NCBI GenBank assembly: GCA_038148375.1
Contig: JAYQVH010000004.1
Location: 1-64,000, forward strand
Length of the DNA stretch: 64,000 bases
Reading direction: 5' to 3'
Origin: CAWUEX02 sp038148375
GTDB taxonomy: Bacteria; Pseudomonadota; Alphaproteobacteria; Rhodospirillales; Rhodospirillaceae
This document shows, in pieces, positions 54,829 through 62,829 of the stretch (within the stretch, counting starts at the first letter, position 1; each line of letters opens with the position of its first letter). Under the pieces are notes generated by a model that made no database searches, was not told where the DNA came from, and worked only from the letters and a program-made list of their open reading frames with translations. The position numbers and the translations under genes were made by a program.

Positions 54829-55709
54829 CGGGTCGCGTCCTGTGTATCCCGAGAGCGCGCCACCTGGTCGTCCGGGGCCGCGCCGTCGTCATTTGTGAAC
54901 GGATCGCCGTCCCCGTCGTCGTCAAAGTCGTCGAACTCGTCCATATCAGGCAGTGGTGCCGGTGCTCCGTTGCGAATGGCATTGGCGCGGTTCTGGCGGT
55001 AGGCGGCACGCAAGGCCGCGTAGTAATCGATCGACGAGGCTTTCAATTCGTCAAACACCGGCCCGGTGTTGCTCTTGATGTCGACGGCCAGCACGCCGGT
55101 GTAAGCCAGCTGCCACCAGAACGGATTGTCCGCCCGGGTGATCCAGGCCATGGCGTCGAATGTGGTGGTGTCGACGGCATATCCGCCGAGATCGCGGACG
55201 CTGGAGGGGCCGAGCACCGGTACGTAAAGGAAGGGGCCGTCGTCGACACCCCAGACGGCCAGAGTCTGGCCGAAATCCTCGGCGTGGTAGGGCAGGCCCA
55301 TGCGCGACGCAACGTCGAACAGGCCGAGCACGCCGATGGTCGAATTGACGACAAAACGGCCGATCGTGTTCCCGGCGCGCTCGCCTTCGCCTTGCAGCAT
55401 GTCGTTGGCGAGAGTGATGGGCGTGCGGAAGTTGCGCAGGAAGTTAGTCACGCCTTGGCGGCCCGGTTCCGGAATCAACGTTTCATAGACCGCGATGGTC
55501 GGATTGAAGATCACCGTGTCCAGGCCCTGGTCGACCTGCAGCATGGCGCGGTTCCAGGGCTCCAACGGATCGTTGAGGTCGTTGTACGCCTGTAGCGCGG
55601 CCGGGTCGGAGGCCGGCGGCTTGGACGCGCAGGCGCTCATTCCCAGGAGAACGAGGCCGGAGACAATCAGGGTGCGGAGAGGGGGCGGGAAGACAGTCGG
55701 AAAAGACAT
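54825..55709 (-). CDS. mlaA: MlaA/VacJ-family outer-membrane lipoprotein
   Basis: The 294-residue product begins at ATG 55709 with a lipoprotein signal (LIVSGLVLLGMSAC; lipid Cys about 25). The MlaA core is clear: NDLNDPLEPWNRAMLQVDQGLDTV, GVTNFLRNFRTPITLANDMLQGE, RFVVNSTIGVLGLFDVASRMGLP, EDFGQTLAVWGV and FLYVPVLGPSSVRD. It removes misplaced phospholipids from the outer leaflet and passes them to MlaC. The C-terminal about 45 residues are Asp-rich and unusual (DEFDDFDDDGDGDPF), which could bind cations. The upstream region in the frame to 55916 lacks coding features. It is co-transcribed with mlaC. Confidence 0.94.
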   Translation of the reverse strand: MSFPTVFPPPLRTLIVSGLVLLGMSACASKPPASDPAALQAYNDLNDPLEPWNRAMLQVDQGLDTVIFNPTIAVYETLIPEPGRQGVTNFLRNFRTPITLANDMLQGEGERAGNTIGRFVVNSTIGVLGLFDVASRMGLPYHAEDFGQTLAVWGVDDGPFLYVPVLGPSSVRDLGGYAVDTTTFDAMAWITRADNPFWWQLAYTGVLAVDIKSNTGPVFDELKASSIDYYAALRAAYRQNRANAIRNGAPAPLPDMDEFDDFDDDGDGDPFTNDDGAAPDDQVARSRDTQDATR

Positions 55710-55943
55710 AAAGAAACCTGAAGTTAGCGCCGTAAACTTAACCGTGTGTCCCGCAGAATTCTGAGCTTTATTATGCGATTTGCCTATCACAAAGGGGTCT
55801 GAAAAACCATACACGTTCCCGCGAAGGAGACCTGCATTTGGCGCAGAGTGGCGGAGATTGTGCCGGGCTCCCTTGCCAAGCCGCCGCAGACTGCTAGAAC
55901 CTCGGTCTTGAAACACAGAAGAATCACGTAATTTGAGGACCTT

Positions 55944-56858
55944 GTGCCGAACGCCGACGCCTATCAGACCCTCGGGTCTCCCCTGATCGAGCGCCTGCCC
56001 GCAGACGTGCAGGTGTCATTCGAGTTTTTCCCGCCGAAATCGGACAAGATGCAGGAGAAACTGTGGGCGTCGATCGAGCGTCTGGCGCCACTCAAACCGC
56101 GATTCGTTTCGGTCACCTACGGCGCCGGCGGCTCCACCCGGGAACGCACCCACGACACAGTGGTCCGGATTCAAAAGGAAACCGATCTTGCCGCCGCCGC
56201 CCACCTGACCTGTGTCGGCGCATCGCGCGGTGAGGTTGACGAGGTCGCCCGCCACTACTGGGACGCCGGCATACACCATGTCGTCGCCCTGCGTGGCGAT
56301 CCGCCCAAGGGCGAGGCCACGTACACCCCCCATCCGGACGGCTATGCCTTCGCCGCCGATCTGGTCGAGGGCTTGAAGAAAGTCGCCGACTTCGAAATCA
56401 GTGTCGCGGCCTATCCGGAAACGCATGTCGAGGCCCGCAGCGCCGAGGCCGATCTTGATAATCTCAAGCGCAAGATCGATGCCGGTGCCACACGCGCGAT
56501 CACGCAGTTGTTTTTCGACCCCGAAGTGTTTCTGCGTTTCCGCGACCGCGCGGCCGCCGCTGGGGTCACGGTGCCGATCGTGCCGGGTCTGCTGCCGATC
56601 ACGCACGTTGAGCAGAACATCAACTTCGCCAAGCGGTGCGGCACCAGCGTACCGGTCTGGCTGCAAGATCTGTTTGCCGGGCTGGACGACGATCCCGCCA
56701 CGCGCGAACTGGTCTCGGCCAGTTTGGCGGTCGAGCAGGTCAAGCGCCTCGTCGCTGACGGAGTCAGCGAATTTCACTTCTACACACTGAACCGGGCCGA
56801 CCTGTCCTACGCCATATGCCACGTGCTGGGCATTCGCCCCGACTCCACGGGCGGCTGA
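55944..56858 (+). CDS. metF: Methylenetetrahydrofolate reductase MetF
   Basis: The 304-residue TIM-barrel flavoenzyme reduces 5,10-methylene-THF to 5-methyl-THF for methionine synthesis. Motifs: VSFEFFPPKSDKM (with the catalytic Glu), VSVTYGAGGSTRERTHD, HLTCVGASR, VVALRGDPPKG (Asp that interacts with FAD), QLFFDPEVFLRFRDR and FHFYTLNRADLSY. GTG 55944 has GAGGA five bases upstream. The length matches E. coli MetF (296). In front is a 234-base spacer with no recognisable riboswitch. It is followed 18 bases later by the ClC gene. Confidence 0.96.
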   Translation: MPNADAYQTLGSPLIERLPADVQVSFEFFPPKSDKMQEKLWASIERLAPLKPRFVSVTYGAGGSTRERTHDTVVRIQKETDLAAAAHLTCVGASRGEVDEVARHYWDAGIHHVVALRGDPPKGEATYTPHPDGYAFAADLVEGLKKVADFEISVAAYPETHVEARSAEADLDNLKRKIDAGATRAITQLFFDPEVFLRFRDRAAAAGVTVPIVPGLLPITHVEQNINFAKRCGTSVPVWLQDLFAGLDDDPATRELVSASLAVEQVKRLVADGVSEFHFYTLNRADLSYAICHVLGIRPDSTGG

Positions 56859-56876
56859 GCGCGGGCGCGGGCTGGA

Positions 56877-58658
56877 ATGGCGGCGCTCGAGACCTTCACA
56901 CGGGTACGGGGCGGACTCCTCGCCTTCGCGCGCCATGACAATCTGATTCTCAGCGGTCTTGCAGTTGTCGTCGGCGTCGTCGTCGGCTGGGCGGTCGTCG
57001 GCTTCCGGTCTGTGATCGACCTGGTTCAAACCGCCGGATTCGGCAGCGGCGGCGAAAAACTCGCCACCATCGTAGCGGCGCTGCCGTGGTGGCAGGTGAT
57101 GCTGGTGCCAGCGGCCGGAGGACTGCTGATCGGAGTGTTCTATCGCTACGTCATGCCCGGCGGCGGGCCGCAGGCGGTCGCCCATGTGATCGAAGCCAGC
57201 GCGCTGCGCGGCGGACGGCTGCCGTTATGGCCCGGCATCGCGGCGACCGTCGGCAGCGCGGCCTCCATCGGCGTGGGCGCGTCGGTCGGGCGCGAAGGAC
57301 CGGAGGTGCTGCTCGGCGCGACGCTGAGTTCCTGGCTCGGTCAGAAGCTCAACTACGGCCGTCCGGCGATCCGTATCCTGCTTGGCTGCGGCGGCGGCGC
57401 GGCGGTGGCCGCTTCGTTCAATGCGCCCATTGCTGGGGCGCTGTTCGCCCATGAGGTCATTATTGGGCACTATGCCCTCAGCGCGTTTGCGCCGGTGGTG
57501 CTGGCCAGCGTTGCCGCAACCATGGTGTCGCGCGCCGTGTACGGGGCATACCCGGCATTCATCATCCCGCCGTTCGCTGAGATTGAGTGGATCGAGTTTC
57601 CGGCGTTCGTCCTCGCCGGAATTGCCTGCGGCATAGCGGCGGTGATCCTCATGCGCGGCATCGGTCTCGCCCGCGTTCTTGGCGACAAAATCTCATTGCC
57701 GCAGATCGCGCGCCCCGCTGTCGCCGGACTGATTGTCGGTCTCATCGCCATCGCCTATCCGGATATCCTGGGCGTCGGCTACGAACAGACCGACCGCGCG
57801 CTCAACAACTATTATCCGATGGCGACGCTGCTGATCCTCATCGCCGCCAAGCTGGTGGCGACGGCCGTGTGTCTGGGCTGGGGTTTCGGCGGCGGGGTGT
57901 TCAGTCCGTCGCTGGCGCTCGGCGCGCTGATCGGCGCCGCCGTCGGTGTCGCGGTGACGGCGATCGGTCAGGATTTATCCTCCGGACCTGCGGCCTACGC
58001 GCTGGTCGGCATGGGCGCGACCGCGGCCGCCGTGCTCGGCGCACCGATCTCGACCACGCTGATCATTTTCGAGCTTACCGGCGATTACACCCTGACCATC
58101 GCCGTCATGGCCGCCGTGGTCATCGCCACTTTGGTCAGCGCCCAGCTGTTCGGTTTCAAGTCCTTCTTCCTGGCGCAGCTGCACGACACGGGGATCGATG
58201 TCGAGGGCGGGGCGGATGTCAGCGGCATCAAGGGCACCAAGGTGGCGGCCTTCGTCACCGGCTCGACGCCCGTGTGCAGGCCGGAGACGCCGCGCCGCGA
58301 GGTCCGCGCGACGCTGCTGACCCAAAACCTCGATGAAATCTGTGCGGTCGATGCAGACGGCAGGCTGCTCGGCTTCGTCACCGGGTTTGCGTTGGGTCAA
58401 ATGCCGGATGACGCGCTCGATCAGCCGGTCGAAGCGCTCATCGAACCGTCACCGACGGTGGTGCGCGAAAGCCAGCCGGTGGAAAGCGCGGTGCGTTTGC
58501 TGCTCGCCGCGGGATCGAACCGTCTGCCCGTGGTTGGGGACGATAATGTGCTGCGTGGCTCGATCACCGCGCGCGATTTGCTCGGCGCCGTTGACCGCGC
58601 GCGTGTCGATGCCGAGGCGGAAGCGCGCGGGGCGTTGCAACGCCGTAAAGAAGCTTAG
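56877..58658 (+). CDS. ClC-type chloride channel/transporter with C-terminal CBS pair
   Basis: The 593-residue protein has about 11 membrane helices (1-430) and a cytoplasmic CBS pair (about 455-585). ClC signatures: MPGGGPQAV in place of GSGIP, GVGASVGREGPEV with the external gating Glu, GWGFGGGVFSPSLALGALIG and APISTTLIIFELTGDY. The CBS region has TRLxxLxxx-like folds (TPVCRPETPRREVRATLL; SRLPVVGDDNVLRGSITARDLL) that may sense nucleotides. Such proteins move Cl-/H+ or other anions and are often used in acid or fluoride stress. Its stop overlaps the 3' end of the convergent DUF1838 gene by four bases. Confidence 0.93.
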   Translation: MAALETFTRVRGGLLAFARHDNLILSGLAVVVGVVVGWAVVGFRSVIDLVQTAGFGSGGEKLATIVAALPWWQVMLVPAAGGLLIGVFYRYVMPGGGPQAVAHVIEASALRGGRLPLWPGIAATVGSAASIGVGASVGREGPEVLLGATLSSWLGQKLNYGRPAIRILLGCGGGAAVAASFNAPIAGALFAHEVIIGHYALSAFAPVVLASVAATMVSRAVYGAYPAFIIPPFAEIEWIEFPAFVLAGIACGIAAVILMRGIGLARVLGDKISLPQIARPAVAGLIVGLIAIAYPDILGVGYEQTDRALNNYYPMATLLILIAAKLVATAVCLGWGFGGGVFSPSLALGALIGAAVGVAVTAIGQDLSSGPAAYALVGMGATAAAVLGAPISTTLIIFELTGDYTLTIAVMAAVVIATLVSAQLFGFKSFFLAQLHDTGIDVEGGADVSGIKGTKVAAFVTGSTPVCRPETPRREVRATLLTQNLDEICAVDADGRLLGFVTGFALGQMPDDALDQPVEALIEPSPTVVRESQPVESAVRLLLAAGSNRLPVVGDDNVLRGSITARDLLGAVDRARVDAEAEARGALQRRKEA

Positions 58659-59593
58659 CCGACGCTGTCGAGCACCGCGCCCGGATCCCGGAAGGCGTCC
58701 GGATAATACGTCTCACACAATTGCCGGTAGGTGTCGGGCAGCTGGTTCACATCGTAGGTCTTGCTGCCCATGGCGTGCGATGTCGTCTGGCCCGGGTGAT
58801 CACCCATCTCCATCCACGGACGCCAGCTGGTGATGCCCGTGTAGCTCAGCGTTGACGCAATCGTCTGCAAGTCCGGGTTCATGACATCGGCTTCCGCGCC
58901 CTTATAGGTGACGGACTCGCTGTAAGTCACGGGCAGGGCGTTCGGGTCCGCCGGGATCAGCTTGGCGCTCGATGCCTCGGTGATCCACACATGGCCGTCC
59001 TTGATGGTCACAGGGCCGAGCCATTTTTCCACCCGCGAAGACCCGGTCGGGCGCATCGCTGTTTCCGAACTGGACCTTTCGCTTTCGTCGACCGGCGGTG
59101 CGCCAAACTCAAGCACCTCATGGAACACCGGCTTATGCACGTTTGTCCCCGGTCCGAGCATCAGGCGAGGCACGTTCACGGTCTTGCCCGTGTACGGCAT
59201 GACCAGGGTGTCGATCAGTTCGCCGGTGTAGAAGTCCGTATAAAAGGCGAGTTCGAAACTGGTCAGCGCGATCGACCCGTCGTCGAGAATTTTGTGGCGC
59301 GCGAAGGTGCCGGTGACCATGCCCATCAGCGGCGTGATCTCGCCATTGACCACACCGAAGCGGCGGCCCAACAGCCAGCCCATGGCGATGCGGCCGCCTT
59401 CGTCGCCGCGCATCTTGTGCAGGGTGCGCAGCACGCTCGCCGCGTTATCCGGATCGAAATGCCCACCAGCGTGCCCATCGGCGCGGGCCGGACGAATTAC
59501 AGATGTAGACGCCGCTGCGAGAACGCCGCCGACTCCCGTGGCGATGGCGCGGCGGCGGGTGAAACCGGACTGAAAACGGGGCTGTTGATGCAC
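58655..59593 (-). CDS. Tat-exported DUF1838 family protein (copy 3)
   Basis: The 312-residue protein has a twin-arginine signal (FTRRRAIATGVGGVLAAA, ending RPARA). The mature part aligns by eye with copy 1 at 6667: MGWLLGRRFGVVNGEITPLMGMVTG, FYTDFYTGELIDTLVMPYTGKTVNVP, and WRPWMEMGDHPGQ. A metal or active site cannot be assigned. The gene is convergent with ClC and divergent from uvrD at 59722, with 128 bases between. Function unknown; no receptor is adjacent, unlike copy 1. Confidence 0.85.
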   Translation of the reverse strand: MHQQPRFQSGFTRRRAIATGVGGVLAAASTSVIRPARADGHAGGHFDPDNAASVLRTLHKMRGDEGGRIAMGWLLGRRFGVVNGEITPLMGMVTGTFARHKILDDGSIALTSFELAFYTDFYTGELIDTLVMPYTGKTVNVPRLMLGPGTNVHKPVFHEVLEFGAPPVDESERSSSETAMRPTGSSRVEKWLGPVTIKDGHVWITEASSAKLIPADPNALPVTYSESVTYKGAEADVMNPDLQTIASTLSYTGITSWRPWMEMGDHPGQTTSHAMGSKTYDVNQLPDTYRQLCETYYPDAFRDPGAVLDSVG

Positions 59594-59721
59594 GTCGACC
59601 TCACTGTTTGTGTTCTTGATGCGGCATCTTCACACAGCGGTTGAACCGCGGCAAACCAAAGCGGTTGGATCCCGGCAATCGCATGATACAAACGCGCGCC
59701 CAAACCCGTTACAGTGCCGCT

Positions 59722-62043
59722 ATGACCTCTCCCGATAGCTCCGATCCGTTTGCGCTCGACGACGCGCCGCCGTCTCCGGCTCCTTCCGCCCCGGTCCAGG
59801 ACCCGCCCTGGCTGACCGGCCTGAATCCGGAGCAGCGCCAGGCGGTGGAAACCACCGAGGGCCCGGTGCTGGTGCTGTCCGGGGCGGGGACGGGCAAGAC
59901 CCGGGTGCTGACCACCCGGCTGGCGTACATCCTCGGCAAGCGTCTGGCCCAGCCGTGGCAGATTCTCGCCGTCACCTTCACCAACCGCGCCGCGCGGGAG
60001 ATGCGCGAGCGCGTCGCCGCGCTCGTCGGGCCGATGGCCGAGCAAATGTGGCTCGGCACCTTCCACGCCCTGGGCGTTAAGATTCTGCGCAAGCATGGCG
60101 AGCTGGTCGGGCTCAAGTCAAACTTCACCATCTTGGACAGCGACGATCAGGTGCGCCTGCTCAAGCAGGTGATGGAGGCCGACGGCATCGACCACAAGAA
60201 ATGGCCGGCCCAGGTGGTGCTGAGCGTCATCCAGCGCTGGAAGGACAAGGGCCTGACGCCCGACAAAGTCACCAGTGCCATGGCCGGCGACCTCGCCGCC
60301 GGACGCGCCATCGCGCTCTATCAGGCTTATCAGGAGCGCCTGAGTACGCTCAACGCCGCCGATTTCGGCGATCTGCTGCTGCACTGCCTGACCCTTTTTC
60401 AAACCGAGCCTGAAGTGCTGGCCGAGTATCAGGACCGCTTCCGCTACATCCTGGTCGACGAGTATCAGGACACCAACGTCGCCCAGTACCTGTGGCTGCG
60501 CCTGTTGTGCCAAAAGCACCGCAACCTGTGCTGCGTCGGTGATGACGATCAGTCGATCTATTCCTGGCGCGGCGCGGAGGTCGGCAACATCCTGCGCTTC
60601 GAAAAGGATTTCAAAGACGCCAAGGTCATCCGGCTGGAACGCAACTATCGTTCGACGCCGAGCATTCTCGCCGCCGCTTCGCACCTGATCGATCACAATG
60701 AAGACCGCCTTGGCAAAACACTGAAGACCGCCGATGAAGACGCGGCGGAGCCCGGCGCGCCGGTCACCGTGCGCGCGGTGTGGGACGGGCCGGAAGAAGC
60801 GCGCTGGGTGGTCGAGGAAATCGAGGCGCTGCAAAGCAAGGGCGTGAGCTTGTCCACCATGGCGATCCTGGTGCGCGCCGGCTTTCAGATGCTTGAATTC
60901 GAAGAGCGTTTCATCACCACCGGTGTGCCCTATCGCGTCGTCGGCGGGCCGCGCTTCTACGAGCGTTTGGAAATCCGCGATGCCATCGCTTATCTGCGCT
61001 GCATTCACACGCCGACGGACGATCTTGCGTTCGAGCGCATCATCAACAAACCGAAGCGCGGTATCGGTGAAACCTCAGTGCAGAAAATTCATATCTCAGC
61101 CCGCGCTGCCGGCGTCAGTCTGATGGAAGCGGCGGTGCAGATCGTCGACACCGACGAGCTGCGCGGTCAGACGCGCAAGAGCCTCGCCACCCTGATCACC
61201 GACATGGCGCGCTGGCGGTCGTTACGCGACGGCATGACACCCGCCGATCTGGCGGCGCAGGTGCTCGATGAATCTGGCTACACCGAGATGTGGCAGCGCG
61301 ATACCTCGCCGGAAGCACCGGGGCGGCTGGAGAACCTCAAAGAGTTCGTCGGCGGCCTGGAGGAGTGGGACACCATCGGCGCGTTCCTCGAACACGTCAG
61401 CCTGGTGATGGAAAACGACGCTCAGGCCGGCGGCGATGCGGTCACAGTGATGACCGTGCACGCGGCCAAGGGGCTGGAATTCGACACGGTGTTTCTGCCC
61501 GGCTGGGAGGAAGAGATTTTCCCGCACCGCCGGGCGCTGGACGACGGCGGCAATGCCGCGCTGGAAGAGGAACGCCGCCTGGCCTACGTCGGCGTCACCC
61601 GCGCGCGCAAGAAAGTGTTCGTGTCCTACGCCGCCAACCGCCGCATCTATAACCAGTGGCAGGCAAGTTTGCCGTCGCGGTTCATTTCCGAACTGCCGGA
61701 GGATCATGTCGAACAGATCGCCGACAGCGGCCTGATGGGCTCGTTTGGCGGCTACGGTGGCGATAGTGATGGTTTCTCTGATGGCTGGTCGCAGCCGGGG
61801 TGGACGTCACGCGCGCGCAACAGCATGAATCGTGGGTCTCAAAGAGGGGCGCAGACCATCGACGGCGACAGCTGGCAGGTTGAGAAACGTGCGCCCGGTG
61901 GCGAGTTCGCCGTCGGTCAGCGAATCTTCCATCAAAAATTCGGCTACGGCATTATTCAGGACGTCGACGACGCCCGCCTCGACATTGCCTTCGACAAAGC
62001 GGGGCAGAAAAAAGTGCTGTCGAGTTTCGTCGAGCCGGCGTGA
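59722..62043 (+). CDS. uvrD: UvrD/PcrA-family superfamily 1 DNA helicase
   Basis: The 773-residue protein has the helicase motifs in order: LSGAGTGKTRVL (Walker A), VTFTNRAAREM, LVDEYQDTN (Walker B), VGDDDQSIYSWRGA, RLERNYRS, VMTVHAAKGLEFD and YVGVTRARK. The C-terminal tail has a Gly/Ser-rich linker (GSFGGYGGDSDGFSDGWS) and the closing domain that binds RNA polymerase or partners (FHQKFGYGIIQDVDDARLDIAFD). UvrD unwinds DNA in nucleotide excision and mismatch repair. The ATG at 59722 gives MTSPDSSDPF; the open frame extends to 59641. The last codons (VEPA, then TGA at 62041-62043) lie inside the first copy of a 47-bp tandem repeat. Confidence 0.95.
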   Translation: MTSPDSSDPFALDDAPPSPAPSAPVQDPPWLTGLNPEQRQAVETTEGPVLVLSGAGTGKTRVLTTRLAYILGKRLAQPWQILAVTFTNRAAREMRERVAALVGPMAEQMWLGTFHALGVKILRKHGELVGLKSNFTILDSDDQVRLLKQVMEADGIDHKKWPAQVVLSVIQRWKDKGLTPDKVTSAMAGDLAAGRAIALYQAYQERLSTLNAADFGDLLLHCLTLFQTEPEVLAEYQDRFRYILVDEYQDTNVAQYLWLRLLCQKHRNLCCVGDDDQSIYSWRGAEVGNILRFEKDFKDAKVIRLERNYRSTPSILAAASHLIDHNEDRLGKTLKTADEDAAEPGAPVTVRAVWDGPEEARWVVEEIEALQSKGVSLSTMAILVRAGFQMLEFEERFITTGVPYRVVGGPRFYERLEIRDAIAYLRCIHTPTDDLAFERIINKPKRGIGETSVQKIHISARAAGVSLMEAAVQIVDTDELRGQTRKSLATLITDMARWRSLRDGMTPADLAAQVLDESGYTEMWQRDTSPEAPGRLENLKEFVGGLEEWDTIGAFLEHVSLVMENDAQAGGDAVTVMTVHAAKGLEFDTVFLPGWEEEIFPHRRALDDGGNAALEEERRLAYVGVTRARKKVFVSYAANRRIYNQWQASLPSRFISELPEDHVEQIADSGLMGSFGGYGGDSDGFSDGWSQPGWTSRARNSMNRGSQRGAQTIDGDSWQVEKRAPGGEFAVGQRIFHQKFGYGIIQDVDDARLDIAFDKAGQKKVLSSFVEPA

Positions 62044-62292
62044 GACGGCGCGCGGACCCGGCGCGCAAACAACAAGTCGAGCCNNNNNNNNNNNNNNNNN
62101 NNNNNNNNNNNNNNNNNNNNNNNNNNNNNNNNNNNNNNNNNNNNNNNNNNNNNNNNNNNNNNNNNNNNNNNNNNNNNNNNNNNGTCGAGCCGGCGTGAGA
62201 CGGCGCGCGGACCCGGCGCGCAAACAACAAGTCGAGCCGGCGTGAGACGGCGCGCGGACCCGGCGCGCAAACAACAAGTCGAGCCAGCGTGA
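62029..62292. repeat. 47-bp tandem repeat spanning the uvrD stop codon, with assembly gap
   Basis: The unit starts GTCGAGCCGGCGTGAGACGG and ends CAAACAACAA. Full copies occur at 62029-62075, 62184-62230 and 62231-62277, all identical by eye; a partial copy at 62076-62083 runs into the gap, and a degenerate partial one is at 62278-62292 (GTCGAGCCAGCGTGAT). The first copy includes the last four codons of uvrD and its stop. Each unit contains GCGCGC twice, flanking GGACCCG, so it can form a short hairpin. The true copy number is hidden by the 100-N gap. Confidence 0.95.
62084..62183. other. Assembly gap (100 N) inside the tandem repeat
   Basis: Exactly 100 consecutive N bases. The flanks are the same repeat in the same direction, so short-read assembly most likely failed to count repeat copies. 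No gene can be predicted here, and open frames that cross it are artefacts. Confidence 0.98.
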
Positions 62293-62318
62293 TCGGATTA
62301 TAAGTGAAAAAGGGGAGT

Positions 62319-62384
62319 GTCCCGGCGGCAAAAGCGCCCTGAGAGGGGAGAGTTGGGGGAGGGGTGCGCCCTCGCCACCGGGAC
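62319..62384. repeat. Inverted repeat downstream of the 62410-62583 ORF
   Basis: GTCCCGGCGGC (62319-62329) and GCCACCGGGAC (62374-62384) pair at 10 of 11 positions, with a loop of about 44 bases. Its position downstream of the minus-strand ORF could allow a structured 3' end. The function is uncertain. Confidence 0.4.
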
Positions 62385-62409
62385 TCCGGATACCTGAAGG
62401 GGATCAGAT

Positions 62410-62583
62410 TTATCCGGTTACTTTTTCGTGTGTCGCCACCATTTGGTGGGTAATTACTGTATTTACGTCGTCATCGCACATTTGGATGAGTGCGCCGCGC
62501 CGATTTGGCACCGGGCGAGGCGATTCTTCTTCCGAGGTCGCGGAATAGAACTTAGGACGTATATATTTCAATGACTTAGCCAT
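62410..62583 (-). CDS. Possible small protein of 57 residues, unannotated
   Basis: The minus strand encodes an ATG-to-TAA frame of 57 residues in an otherwise gene-free region between the repeat and prmA. It reads MAKSLKYIRPKFYSATSEEE, continuing to a TAA (complement 62410-62412), with AGGAAAGAGACGAG just upstream of the ATG as a modest ribosome site. The product is polar and charged, has one Cys (IQMCDDD) and no membrane segment. I recognise no family. The region is less GC-rich than its neighbours, which may mean recent acquisition or a regulatory role. It may also be chance coding. Confidence 0.45.
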   Translation of the reverse strand: MAKSLKYIRPKFYSATSEEESPRPVPNRRGALIQMCDDDVNTVITHQMVATHEKVTG

Positions 62584-62760
62584 ATCTCGTCTCTTTCCTG
62601 GCGTCCGAGGCTGGCCGAAAAAGCCGGCCCGTTTATCTTATGTACGCGTTTCGTCCCCATATGGTTCCCCAGGCCCAAAGATGAACACCCGCCCCTGTAT
62701 GACTGACACGCAGACCGCGCTGGAGCCGCGCCTTGAACGCGGCCGAACGCGCGGGGGCCT

Positions 62761-62829
62761 ATGATGTCATGCCGAGCATGCCGATGATGTCATGCCGAGT
62801 ATGCCGATGATGTCATGCCGAGTATGCCG
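62761..62829. repeat. Three 23-bp direct repeats at the start of prmA
   Basis: ATGATGTCATGCCGAG plus (C/T)ATGCCG is repeated at 62761-62783, 62784-62806 and 62807-62829, with one C/T difference in the first copy; ATGATG begins again at 62830. The 23-base period is not a multiple of three, so the copies offer ATG codons in different frames directly before the prmA start. Confidence 0.9.

Noticed and set aside
53941..55002. Plus-strand frame opposite mlaC and the radical SAM gene
   Set aside because: It overlaps conserved genes on the minus strand and has no recognisable motif.
55710..55943. SAM- or SAH-type riboswitch before metF
   Set aside because: I looked for conserved motif blocks and saw none that fit, so no riboswitch is claimed.
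62029..62292. CRISPR-like array
   Set aside because: Units are directly joined with no spacers, and they include coding sequence of uvrD. No cas genes occur.
61807..62331. Frames crossing the N run after uvrD
   Set aside because: They depend on unknown bases and repeat copies and are artefacts of the gap.
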